From Bacteroidales bacterium (lineage in GTDB: Bacteria > Bacteroidota > Bacteroidia > Bacteroidales > VadinHA17): DNA of 56,774 nt. Positions 36,476-45,168 of the stretch are shown in pieces; position 1 is the first letter of the stretch; each line of letters starts with the position of its first letter. The notes beneath the pieces are model-generated. The model was not told the origin of the DNA and did not search any database. It was given only the letters and a program-made list of their open reading frames with translations. Location of the stretch: NCBI GenBank assembly GCA_016928075.1, contig JAFGLJ010000018.1:1-56774 (forward strand). The letters run 5' to 3'. The position numbers and the translations under genes are program-made.

Positions 36476-38989
36476 CTAATCATCCTTCTTTTTTCTCCTG
36501 CTTACACCGAAAATAATTATAGCTAATGCCACACCACCCAGGCTTATCCACAGCCACCATATTTTGCCAGCTTCCTTAATTTGCATATAGGCTACAATTT
36601 CTTCAGCTGTTTTTTCAGATGTGCTGATCATTTTTGAGAAGGCTGAAAATAATTCCTCTTCATTGTATCCAAGCCTGTCGGAATTACTGAGCAGGTATTC
36701 GATTATTTCTTCCGGATTTTTATCTTGCAGTATGCCGGGCTCCAGATTTTCGAGTGCTCTCTTCAGATTTGGTCCGGCAAATTCAGAAATTCCCTTAATA
36801 TACTCTTCTGCACTATCACCGGGATCTGCTGACATAGCAGCAATTAGGCTCACCAGAAGTTCTTTCTCGGCGCCGTCTTCCATGGCGACTGAATACAACG
36901 CTTCAAGCCATTCACCAGCATTTTTTATCTGCCTCTCATTGGTTTTCTGTATAGCCTCTTTTATTAATTTTGAGCCATTGGTGGAACTTACTTCGTTTAT
37001 TACCTGGCCCATACGGTCAATATGCTCTGCCTCTCTGACGTGCAGGGCTTCGAGGCTGTCGAGTGTTTTTTGTTGCGTAACCGGTTCCTGTGGTGAAAGT
37101 TCGGCAACAACAGGTTCACTTATCTCCGGTTCTATCCTTGTCGGTTCACCGGCAAGGAAGTTATATTCTTCAATACTTATATTATTAAAGCGGTCTTTAA
37201 TTGTGAATTTGAGGCTATTATCTCCTGTAAGCACCTCGGTTTCATAGACGAAATTCGGATCATTGATAAAATATTCTCCAGTCTTTACAAGCTTGTCATT
37301 CTGCCAGTGTTCTATAATAAGAGTTGACCTTGGTTCAATCTCCAGTTCTATTCTTGCTGTATCTCCCGGACTGTAAATGATCGAATCCATTCTTACCGGA
37401 ATGAAAATCTCGGCGGCATAATCGGCTTTAACAAGTTCTTCAGATGGGAGAGTAACACTATCGCCGGGATGTGTCAGCGCAAGATTAACGTCTTTCTCAA
37501 TTTTTCTTGAGCCTTCAGATTCATAGACCAGTTTATAATCACCATGAGGAACTTCAAACTCATATTTCCCGGTTTGGGGATTTGAATAAACGGTTACCAG
37601 GGTATCAAGCTCCGGCTTAACGAGTGCACTCACCTTTACGCTGTCCTCGTACTGGCTGAGGAGGTCTTTCAATCGTACTATACCTCTTACCGAAAACTCC
37701 CTTGGGTTTTTATCTGAGAATACCTCAACCCTGAATATATCTTTCTTCCCATAACCATCAGAATCAAACTTTGAAAGATATGCGAGGTAACCTTCTCCAA
37801 CGGGTGAATAGAACAGATCATCATCAGTGGTATTTAGAGGATATCCCATATTTACCGGTGTTGACCATTTATTATTATCCAGTTTTGTTGAATAGAATAT
37901 ATCATGTCCACCCATACTGAAATGACCTCTTGAACTGAAAAACAGTACTTTGCCGGTACTGTCTAGAAACGGTGTTTCTTCGTTGAAAGGTGTGTTAATT
38001 GCTGGTCCAAGGTTAACAGCAGGGCCCCACTCACCGAGGCTGTCTTTTTGAGAGACATATATGTCAAGACCCCCGTAAGTGCCTTTTCTGTTACTTGTAA
38101 AATATAGTTTGGTTCCATCACTGGAAACGCATGCATGTGACTCCCAGTATTTAGTATTTATGTTTTCATTTAATTTAACAGCAGGAGACCACCGGCCATT
38201 TGCAAAGTTACTCACATAGATATTCCCATCATAACCATCATCCTTGTAGATATATAATTCATTTCCATCGGGGGACAGGGAACTCGTATACCCGTCATCG
38301 ATAAGAAGTTCCGGCTGTATTTGTATTACGGGGGACCAGGAAGCATCTGATTTTCTGGAGTAAAAAATACCTTCATAGAATGGCAATTCACGAGTGAATA
38401 CTATTGTTTTTTCATCGGCCGATACCACAGGGTTCACGTCTGATCTCTGGTCATTAATATATTCACCCTGGTTCTCAAGTTTAAGGTAAAGCGGTCTGTT
38501 CATAAGTATTTTTGCATTCTGACAGGCTTCAATCTGGGATTTGACTACGGTTGAATCATAGATTTTATAGTCCATTCCTTCGTAGAATAACCGGTAAGTG
38601 TCTATCGCTTTATCAAGCTGGTTGGATATTCGGTATGCTGTACCAAGGTAGAAAAGAGCATCATAAGGTGCTTCTGTTTCACTGAATCTTCCTTCTTTAT
38701 ATGTGGGGTTTATATGTTTGACAGCATCCTCCAGATAGGGGAGGGCTTTTTCCTTTTCACCCGGAACATTCAGATAGCATACGCCAACACGATACTTATA
38801 ATTATAATTATCGGGGTACTGCTCCAGCAGGTTTAAGTAAATGGAAAGGGCGTCCTGGAATTCTTCAAAAAGCATCCATGACTCGGCCTCGATAAACATT
38901 TCCTTAATTTCCCTTCGGTTTTGGGCTGTTGTAATTGTTGAGTTAATAAGCAGGACAATCAATAGAATTTTAAAGGCCTGTCTGTTCAT
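36476..38989 (-). CDS. TPR-PD40 envelope protein with C-terminal membrane anchor, long form
   Basis: 837 aa. Signal peptide ends ITTAQ (about residue 22), then TPR-like helices (25-165), a PD40 propeller (170-420; LYFTSNRKGTYGGLDIYVS, LFFSSRGHFSMGGHDIFYS), two carboxypeptidase-regulatory/Ig-like beta domains (about 425-645), a long acidic helical region (about 660-800) and a C-terminal transmembrane helix (about 810-829, IWWLWISLGGVALAIIIFGV) followed by RRKKKDD. The positive tail implies the C-terminus is cytoplasmic and the propeller periplasmic. Paralogous to the two following genes but transcribed separately from a promoter candidate at 39011-39041. Envelope-spanning structural role is inferred. 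Confidence 0.8.
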   Translation of the reverse strand: MNRQAFKILLIVLLINSTITTAQNRREIKEMFIEAESWMLFEEFQDALSIYLNLLEQYPDNYNYKYRVGVCYLNVPGEKEKALPYLEDAVKHINPTYKEGRFSETEAPYDALFYLGTAYRISNQLDKAIDTYRLFYEGMDYKIYDSTVVKSQIEACQNAKILMNRPLYLKLENQGEYINDQRSDVNPVVSADEKTIVFTRELPFYEGIFYSRKSDASWSPVIQIQPELLIDDGYTSSLSPDGNELYIYKDDGYDGNIYVSNFANGRWSPAVKLNENINTKYWESHACVSSDGTKLYFTSNRKGTYGGLDIYVSQKDSLGEWGPAVNLGPAINTPFNEETPFLDSTGKVLFFSSRGHFSMGGHDIFYSTKLDNNKWSTPVNMGYPLNTTDDDLFYSPVGEGYLAYLSKFDSDGYGKKDIFRVEVFSDKNPREFSVRGIVRLKDLLSQYEDSVKVSALVKPELDTLVTVYSNPQTGKYEFEVPHGDYKLVYESEGSRKIEKDVNLALTHPGDSVTLPSEELVKADYAAEIFIPVRMDSIIYSPGDTARIELEIEPRSTLIIEHWQNDKLVKTGEYFINDPNFVYETEVLTGDNSLKFTIKDRFNNISIEEYNFLAGEPTRIEPEISEPVVAELSPQEPVTQQKTLDSLEALHVREAEHIDRMGQVINEVSSTNGSKLIKEAIQKTNERQIKNAGEWLEALYSVAMEDGAEKELLVSLIAAMSADPGDSAEEYIKGISEFAGPNLKRALENLEPGILQDKNPEEIIEYLLSNSDRLGYNEEELFSAFSKMISTSEKTAEEIVAYMQIKEAGKIWWLWISLGGVALAIIIFGVSRRKKKDD

Positions 38990-39010
38990 CTGTGATAGGT
39001 TTCATTTCTC

Positions 39011-39041
39011 CAAAACTACTAATATTAAGACAATATTAAAA
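39011..39041 (-). promoter_or_regulatory. Candidate promoter of the long TPR-PD40 gene
   Basis: Minus strand TTTT (39041-39038), 19-bp spacer, TAGTTTTG (39018-39011) matching TAnnTTTG fully. Start codon 22 bp downstream. Confidence 0.5.
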
Positions 39042-39089
39042 AAAAATAGGATCATTAAATCTGCACCCTATTTTTAAAAATATGAATTA

Positions 39090-40442
39090 TTAAAGTGAAA
39101 GGTCTGCAATGAATTTGCTGTCGAGGAATGATTCAAGGTTTTCCTTGATTTTCTTTAGGAAAAGCCCTCCGAGTGCACCGTCAACCACCCTGTGATCGTA
39201 ACTTAGCGACAGGTAAACGATATTCCTTATTCCAATTGAATCCCCTGATGGGGTTTCAATTACTGCAGGCATTTTCTTTGCAGCTCCTATGCCAAGTATT
39301 GCTGCCTGGGGCTGGTTAATGATGGGTGAACCCATCAGTGTGCCTACGGTCCCGTAATTTGTTATGGAAAACGTACCTCCTGTAATTTCATCCGGTTTGA
39401 GTTTATTATTCCTTGCCCTTTCAGCAAGGTCGTTCACTTCGCGTGCCAGTCCGATAATACTCTTTTCATCTGCTTTCTTAATTACAGGGACAATAAGGTT
39501 TCCATCGGGCAGGGCAGTGGCCATTCCTATATTTATGTTTTTCTTCTTTATGATCCTGTCACCATCGACGGTTACATTGATCATCGGTACCTGCCTTATC
39601 GCTCTTGCAGTAGCTTCGATAAAGATTGGTGTAAGGGTGAGTTTAATACCTTCCTTCTTAAAGAAGCTGTCCTTTATCTTCTCCCTCCAGTTTATTATAT
39701 CAGTTATATCGACATCTATATATGATGTTACATGAGGTGATGTTCGCTTCGATCTTACCATATGATCAGCTATAAGCTTCCTTACGCGGTCCATTTCGAT
39801 TACTTCATCACCTTCAGCCGTAATGGCTGATGGCTGTGGAGAGACTTTTTTTTCAGGGCTTACCTTTTCTGTTTCGGTTGCGGAAATCTTTTCGTCAGTT
39901 CGGATGGGTTTTGATTCACCATAGCGGGTAGAAACATATTTCATTATGTCATCCTTTGTAATTCTCCCATCCATGCCTGTACCCTGAATACCATCAAGCT
40001 CAGTGTAGCTTATATTTTCTGTTGCGGCAATCTTTCTGACAAGGGGTGAGAGATATTTACCTTCCGGTGTCCTGCTTTTCATCAATTCACTTTCCTCATC
40101 CTCTTCTTCCTTCTGTGTAAGGTAGGTTGATGATGCTTTTCTTATCTCTTTGAAATCTTTTTCAACTTCAGCAGCAGATTCTTCAGATGATTTTTCTATG
40201 GAATCATTTTCAATATATGCAAGGACATCACCAACTTTGGGTATATCCCCTTCTTTAAAGGCAATATTTTTCAACACACCTGATGCAGGTGCAGGTATCT
40301 CCGTATCAACCTTATCTGTTGCAACTTCAACTACAGGATCATCTTCCTCGACCTCACTCCCTTCAGCGACAAGCCATTTGGTAATAGTTGCTTCGATTAC
40401 ACCTTCACCCATTGCAGGCAAAAAAATCTCAATCTTTCCCAT
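39090..40442 (-). CDS. 2-oxo acid dehydrogenase E2 acyltransferase
   Basis: 450 aa dihydrolipoamide acyltransferase. One lipoyl domain at the N-terminus with the lipoylated Lys44 in EVATDKVDTEIPAP, an acidic linker, the E1/E3-binding domain (about 128-168; YLSPLVRKIAATENI, then GTGMDGRITKDDIMKYV), a second linker and the catalytic core ending SYDHRVVDGALGG (active-site His) and FLKKIKENLE. The single lipoyl domain and sequence type fit branched-chain oxo-acid or pyruvate complexes of Bacteroidota. E1 and E3 genes are not adjacent. Apparently monocistronic. Confidence 0.88.
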   Translation of the reverse strand: MGKIEIFLPAMGEGVIEATITKWLVAEGSEVEEDDPVVEVATDKVDTEIPAPASGVLKNIAFKEGDIPKVGDVLAYIENDSIEKSSEESAAEVEKDFKEIRKASSTYLTQKEEEDEESELMKSRTPEGKYLSPLVRKIAATENISYTELDGIQGTGMDGRITKDDIMKYVSTRYGESKPIRTDEKISATETEKVSPEKKVSPQPSAITAEGDEVIEMDRVRKLIADHMVRSKRTSPHVTSYIDVDITDIINWREKIKDSFFKKEGIKLTLTPIFIEATARAIRQVPMINVTVDGDRIIKKKNINIGMATALPDGNLIVPVIKKADEKSIIGLAREVNDLAERARNNKLKPDEITGGTFSITNYGTVGTLMGSPIINQPQAAILGIGAAKKMPAVIETPSGDSIGIRNIVYLSLSYDHRVVDGALGGLFLKKIKENLESFLDSKFIADLSL

Positions 40443-40513
40443 TTGTTTTTAAGTTGGTATTCTAACTAATAAACAAATAAAACTAAAAATGTTTCAAACA
40501 GTTATAGTCAAAT

Positions 40514-41734
40514 TCAGGAATGACCGTCTTTTTTCATCGAGTCTTTAATAACCAGGGCCAGTCGTTCCACTCCTTTTGTGATAGTCTCTATGTTACAATA
40601 AGAGAAATTAATTCTCATGGTATTTTTACCACAATCGTTACAATAAAAAACTGATCCCTTCACAAATGCAACATTTTTTTCAACAGCCTTATCGAACAAA
40701 TCGTCAGCGTTCATATATTCCGGCAGGGTGAGGAAAAGGAATAATCCACCTTCAGGTTTTGTCCATTTTACTCCATCCGGCATATATTTCTCAAAGCAGC
40801 TGAGCATATGATCACGTCGTGATTTATAAAGGCTGATGGTATTTACCAGGTTTTTATCAAGCAATCCTCGTTTTATATATTCAGCTATAATTTTCTGGAC
40901 AATAACTGGTGAACAGAGATCTGCAGACTGTTTGGCCATTAAGAACTTTTCAATTATCTCAGGATTTGCCAGCAGCCATGCTATGCGAAATCCCGGAGCA
41001 AGTATCTTTGAGAAGGTAAACATGGTAATCACTCTTCCCTCTTTATCGATGTCGTACATCAGTTTCTGTTCCTTTCCTTCGAACCTTATATCCCTGTAGG
41101 GACTGTCTTCCAATACAAGCAGGTCATATTTTGATGCAATCTTCAGTATTTCTTCCCGGCGTGAATCAGGCATTGTAATGCCTGCAGGATTCTGAAAATC
41201 AGGTATGACATAAATAAACTTGACGTTCTTGTTTTCTTTATGCAATTTGTCAAGTCTTTTTCCCAGTTCATCAGCTCTCATTCCGTGTTCGTCAAATGGT
41301 ATGCCTTCCATCTGTGCTCCGTATACATTAAATGTTGATAATCCACCAAGGTAAGAGGGTAACCCACAAATCACGCAATCGCCGCGATCGATAAATATTC
41401 TGGATAAAATATCCAGTGCCTGCTGCGATCCTGTACTTATTGCAAGGTTCTCCTGGCCAACGGTCAGGCCTTGCTCCCAGTGCCTTTTTAATAACATTTC
41501 CCTCAAGGCTGCGTCTCCTTCGGTAGTACCATATTGAAGGGCTTGGGCCCCCTGTGTTTCCAGGATCATTGAGGTTATCTCCTTGATTTCACTTACAGGA
41601 AAGGATTCAGGGGAGGGCAGCCCACCTGCAAAAGAGATCATCTCAGGATCCTTTAATAATTTGAGTATCTCTCTTATTGCAGATTTCTTCATTGATTTTG
41701 CTGATTGTGAAAGCTTTTTATTTATATCAGGCAT
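40514..41734 (-). CDS. PLP-dependent aminotransferase class I/II (LysN/2-aminoadipate type)
   Basis: 406 aa fold-type I aminotransferase without a helix-turn-helix, of the 2-aminoadipate/aromatic (MocR-domain-like) subgroup. Motifs: MISFAGGLPSPESFP at the start, LQYGTTEGDAALREML, VIPDFQNPAGITMPDSRR with the conserved Asn, LVLEDSPYRDIRF (Asp and Tyr) and FTFSKILAPGFRIAWL with the PLP lysine. Substrate may be aromatic or branched amino acids or aminoadipate. Possible operator palindrome about 62 bp upstream of the start. Placed between recR and the E2 gene, all on the minus strand, with gaps over 70 bp. Confidence 0.85.
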   Translation of the reverse strand: MPDINKKLSQSAKSMKKSAIREILKLLKDPEMISFAGGLPSPESFPVSEIKEITSMILETQGAQALQYGTTEGDAALREMLLKRHWEQGLTVGQENLAISTGSQQALDILSRIFIDRGDCVICGLPSYLGGLSTFNVYGAQMEGIPFDEHGMRADELGKRLDKLHKENKNVKFIYVIPDFQNPAGITMPDSRREEILKIASKYDLLVLEDSPYRDIRFEGKEQKLMYDIDKEGRVITMFTFSKILAPGFRIAWLLANPEIIEKFLMAKQSADLCSPVIVQKIIAEYIKRGLLDKNLVNTISLYKSRRDHMLSCFEKYMPDGVKWTKPEGGLFLFLTLPEYMNADDLFDKAVEKNVAFVKGSVFYCNDCGKNTMRINFSYCNIETITKGVERLALVIKDSMKKDGHS

Positions 41735-41795
41735 AATTCTTAAGGTTTGATTATGGAAAATTATTTAAAAATAACTCTATGTAATTTAGCAATTA

Positions 41796-41807
41796 TTGTG
41801 ATCACAA
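41796..41807. promoter_or_regulatory. TTGTGATCACAA palindrome
   Basis: Perfect 12-bp palindrome between recR and the aminotransferase gene, 62 bp upstream of the aminotransferase start. The halves TGTGA/TCACA recall CRP/FNR-type half-sites but without the normal 6-bp spacer. Possible operator. Confidence 0.4.
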
Positions 41808-41838
41808 ACAATCATACAGATATTCGTCACCCGGGTAA

Positions 41839-42459
41839 TTATTCAGGGACATGAAACGGAGTACGATTGACTATTGATCTGCCAAGTGTAATCTCATCCG
41901 TATATTCAAGCTCATCCCCGATAGCCACGCCCCTTGAAAGGGAGGTGATTTTAATTTTACAGGGAAGGAGTCTTTTGTAAATATAGTAATTTGTAGTGTC
42001 GCCTTCCATGGTTGTACTGAGAGCTAAAATCACCTCTCCGACATTTCCTGCCTTTACCTTTTCCTCAAGCTGGTCTATTTTAAGGTCTGAAGGACCCACT
42101 CCGTCCATGGGTGATATTAATCCACCAAGGACATGATACACTCCCCTGTATTGTCCTGTATTCTCAATGGCGATTACATCTCTAATATTCTCGACGATAC
42201 ATATAATAGATTTGTCTCTTGATTTGTCACTGCATATATCACATATTTCATTGTCTGAAATATTGAAACATATTTTACAGTATTTTATTTCTTTCTTGAG
42301 CCTTATAATACTTTCACCAAAGCGTTCCACATCTGATTCATTCTGCCTTAACAGGTGCATTACCAGCCTGAATGCAGTTTTTTTCCCTATACCCGGGAGG
42401 GAGGCAAATTCATTTACTGCATTTTCCAGCAGCTTTGATGGATAATCAGAGAATGTCAT
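41839..42459 (-). CDS. recR: Recombination mediator RecR
   Basis: 206 aa, normal RecR length. N-terminal HhH ([20 protein letters not shown] region), a C4 zinc finger [16 protein letters not shown], then the Toprim domain starting [29 protein letters not shown] with DGVGPSDL, and the C-terminal [24 protein letters not shown]. Works with RecF/RecO to load RecA on gapped DNA. Single minus-strand gene divergent from the symporter. Confidence 0.95.
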   Translation of the reverse strand: MTFSDYPSKLLENAVNEFASLPGIGKKTAFRLVMHLLRQNESDVERFGESIIRLKKEIKYCKICFNISDNEICDICSDKSRDKSIICIVENIRDVIAIENTGQYRGVYHVLGGLISPMDGVGPSDLKIDQLEEKVKAGNVGEVILALSTTMEGDTTNYYIYKRLLPCKIKITSLSRGVAIGDELEYTDEITLGRSIVNRTPFHVPE

Positions 42460-42514
42460 ATGCTATTTTTTCATCCGCAAGTTATAGATTAGCGCATTAA
42501 ATTAATAATTTTAA

Positions 42515-42545
42515 TTTTTTCTCTCGGCTGTTTTTATTATCCTTG
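42515..42545 (+). promoter_or_regulatory. Candidate promoter of symporter gene
   Basis: TTTT at 42515-42518, 19-bp spacer, TATCCTTG at 42538-42545 (one mismatch to TAnnTTTG). The start codon at 42560 lies close behind, implying a very short leader. Confidence 0.4.
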
Positions 42546-42559
42546 CCAAAATTTTCTTT

Positions 42560-44026
42560 ATGAGCCCAGCATTAATACTGGCAATTATCTTAATCTATTT
42601 CAGCTTTCTGCTCCTTATAGGCTGGATTACAGGCCGCAAGGCCGACAGCGAAAGCTTCTTTATCGGAAATCGTAGGTCTCCGTGGTTTATAGTTGCTATA
42701 GGAATGCTGGGGGCATCACTGTCGGGGGTTACATTTATTTCAGTCCCGGGATGGGTAATTGATAGCCAGATGTCATATATGCAGATGGTGTTGGGCTTCC
42801 TGGTTGGATATGCAATAATAGCAGAGTTGCTGCTGCCATTGTATTACAGGTTAAAGCTTACATCAATTTATACGTACCTGGAAAATCGTTTTGGTCATTT
42901 ATCATATAAAACGGGAGCATCGTTTTTTCTGCTTTCGAGAACCATAGGTGCATCATTCAGACTTTTTCTCGTGGCAGTTGTGCTGCAATTTACCGTTTTT
43001 AATGCGTGGAATGTACCTTTTGCGGTAACAGTAATCATCACACTGGCATTTATCTGGCTTTATACTTACAAGGGTGGTATAAAGACTATTATCTGGACTG
43101 ACACCCTACAGACAGTATTTATGCTTACCGCAGTTCTTCTGACTGTGATTTTTATCGCCCACTCAATGGACATGAGCATCGGATCCATGATAGCGACTGT
43201 TAAGGATAATAAATTATCAAAGATTTTCTTTTTTAGTGATTTCAACGATGAACGGCACTTTGTAAAACAATTCCTTGGAGGTATATTCATTACAATAGTC
43301 ATGACCGGCCTTGACCAGGATATGATGCAGAAGAATCTGAGCTGTCGAAATTTGAAAGATGCAAAAAAGAACATGTATACATATAGTGTGGCTTTTGTTC
43401 CGGTTAATCTGATTTTCCTTGTTCTGGGAATTCTCCTGGTAATATATACATCTTTCGCAGGGATGGCTATACCTGAGCAGCCTGATAATCTTTTTCCTCT
43501 TGTTGCCACCAGGGGTGGATTGCCACCAGTGGTTAGCCTGTTCTTCATTGTGGGTTTAATAGCAGCTGCTTATTCGAGTGCAGATTCTGCACTTACCGCC
43601 CTTACAACTTCATTTACCGTTGATATCCTGGATAAGGGCAGGGAGAAGGAGTCAGTATTAAAGAAAGTACGTTTCAGGGTACATATAATGTTTTCCTTCA
43701 TTCTGATGGCAGTGATTATGGTATTCAGGCTGATAAACGATCAGAGTGTAATAAGCGCCCTTTATACGGTTGCCGGTTATACCTATGGTCCTTTGCTGGG
43801 GATGTATTCATTTGGCTTGTTCACCAGGTGGAAGGTTTATGATAAATTGGTACCGTATGTTGCTATTGCTTCTCCTCTTATCTGTGTTTTGCTCAATACT
43901 TTTTCAGAGGAATTGTTCCGGGGATATAGGTTCGGATTTGAACTGCTTATTGTTAACGGAGTTATAACCTTCCTTGGAATGATGATTATACGCCGGAGGA
44001 ACTCCCGAAAGGAATACGGTAAATGA
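42560..44026 (+). CDS. Sodium:solute symporter (SSS family)
   Basis: 488 aa inner-membrane protein with about 13 transmembrane helices. SSS hallmarks: GRKADSESFFIGNRRSPW in the first loop, GMLGASLSGVTFISVPG (TM2), the TYKGGIKTIIWTDTLQTVFM segment, and the later GLIAAAYSSADSALTALTTSFTVDI motif that holds Na+ ligands. Transports an organic solute, probably a sugar, sialic acid or amino acid, with Na+. Its 3' end overlaps the 3' end of the convergent DUF6048 gene by 41 bp. Separate unit from neighbours. Confidence 0.9.
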   Translation: MSPALILAIILIYFSFLLLIGWITGRKADSESFFIGNRRSPWFIVAIGMLGASLSGVTFISVPGWVIDSQMSYMQMVLGFLVGYAIIAELLLPLYYRLKLTSIYTYLENRFGHLSYKTGASFFLLSRTIGASFRLFLVAVVLQFTVFNAWNVPFAVTVIITLAFIWLYTYKGGIKTIIWTDTLQTVFMLTAVLLTVIFIAHSMDMSIGSMIATVKDNKLSKIFFFSDFNDERHFVKQFLGGIFITIVMTGLDQDMMQKNLSCRNLKDAKKNMYTYSVAFVPVNLIFLVLGILLVIYTSFAGMAIPEQPDNLFPLVATRGGLPPVVSLFFIVGLIAAAYSSADSALTALTTSFTVDILDKGREKESVLKKVRFRVHIMFSFILMAVIMVFRLINDQSVISALYTVAGYTYGPLLGMYSFGLFTRWKVYDKLVPYVAIASPLICVLLNTFSEELFRGYRFGFELLIVNGVITFLGMMIIRRRNSRKEYGK

Positions 44027-44663
44027 TATAATAAGAGACTGAAGGTATAAAAGAAGCACCCGTGGTCCCCATACCCGGTATATAAACAGCTTTCTTTTCA
44101 TTTTTGCCTGATGAGTAAATCAGTGTACGAAGCTTAACAGACCATCCTATTAGCAGATTCCTGACCAATTCTGTTTTTACGCCGCCTTGTATTTCAAGGA
44201 AATGCGCATGTACTGAATTTCTCGGGATGGAAGTGTTAACCTTTCCCCAGTAATTTTCAGTGCTTATGGAAGGTGTTTCCTGTTCAAATACTGACAGGCA
44301 GTATCTCAGACCAATGCCTGCAAAATGATTTATCTTTGAAGCTACCGGTTCAAGCATACCGATGTCCGTACCAATTCTAACAAACCAACCCTCGCTGTTA
44401 TATTCATAATTGTATTGCTTATAGCTATATGATGAATAGCCCGGTTCACATACAATGTAATATTTATAGTTTAACCTGTATGAAAGATGTCCTTCGTAAT
44501 TGTATTTTGTTTTGTCCAATGCATATAGCACAGGGCCTGTTATGTCAAAACCTGCACTGATAGACTTGCGGGCTTCAATTGTGTCAGCTTCCTGGGCATT
44601 CAGCAAGAGTGAGCATAATAACAGGGAGATACTAATAGAAAATTTGAATATTCTCCTCATCAC
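43986..44663 (-). CDS. DUF6048-like outer membrane beta-barrel protein
   Basis: 225 aa, signal peptide ending LLNAQ (about residue 23). The mature part alternates short hydrophobic strands with Tyr-rich turns (YEGHLSYRLNYKYYIVCEPGYSSYSYKQYNYEY), ending in an aromatic-rich strand, consistent with an 8-stranded barrel. In other Bacteroidota a DUF6048 protein is commonly encoded next to a DUF6452 lipoprotein, as here; the assignment rests mainly on that pair. Overlaps the upstream DUF6452 gene by 32 bp (coupled translation) and the convergent symporter by 41 bp. Confidence 0.65.
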   Translation of the reverse strand: MMRRIFKFSISISLLLCSLLLNAQEADTIEARKSISAGFDITGPVLYALDKTKYNYEGHLSYRLNYKYYIVCEPGYSSYSYKQYNYEYNSEGWFVRIGTDIGMLEPVASKINHFAGIGLRYCLSVFEQETPSISTENYWGKVNTSIPRNSVHAHFLEIQGGVKTELVRNLLIGWSVKLRTLIYSSGKNEKKAVYIPGMGTTGASFIPSVSYYIIYRIPFGSSSGV

Positions 44664-45090
44664 CTGGATTTACGGGTTTGTTTGTGATTACAATATTAAT
44701 TATATCATTAGTGGTATATAGTACTTCTTCGAGTTCATGCAGGTAAATATACCCACAGGCAGCTGAAACGAAAATAAGGTTTGATTCATAATAAATTTGA
44801 ATGGTATCAGCTCGCCCACCATTTACAATTGCAAAAGAGCAATTTGAAACTGCGGGATCCAGGGGCAGGTCTATATTATTAAGTGTCGCCATGGAGCATA
44901 TAAGTGAATCAGATATGTTAAGACCGTAAATATCAAGGCTGTCAATGCTGGACTTCTCACCTGATTCGCTGGAGTAAAAAACTGCCCGCATATATACTTC
45001 AATATCCTCATTACAACTTTCCTTTGTGCAGGAGTTGATGAAAACAAGGAGGGTAATAAATAGCGTGGGCAGAAATATGTTTTTCATCAT
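44632..45090 (-). CDS. DUF6452-like lipoprotein
   Basis: 152 aa, lipoprotein signal with lipobox INSC (Cys21) followed by TKESCNEDIE. The mature protein is a small beta-rich domain (YMRAVFYSS, SLDIYGLNISDSL, LDPAVSNCSFAI, LIFVSAACGYIYLHELEEV) with several conserved Cys and resembles DUF6452. Function unknown. It precedes and overlaps the beta-barrel gene, so the two products probably act together in the outer membrane. Confidence 0.65.
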   Translation of the reverse strand: MMKNIFLPTLFITLLVFINSCTKESCNEDIEVYMRAVFYSSESGEKSSIDSLDIYGLNISDSLICSMATLNNIDLPLDPAVSNCSFAIVNGGRADTIQIYYESNLIFVSAACGYIYLHELEEVLYTTNDIINIVITNKPVNPGDEENIQIFY

Positions 45091-45168
45091 TTGAACACAA
45101 ATGTATTCAAAAGTATGAAAAATGAATGTCTGAAAAAAAGCTTTATTTACTGTAATGGAATTATGCTG

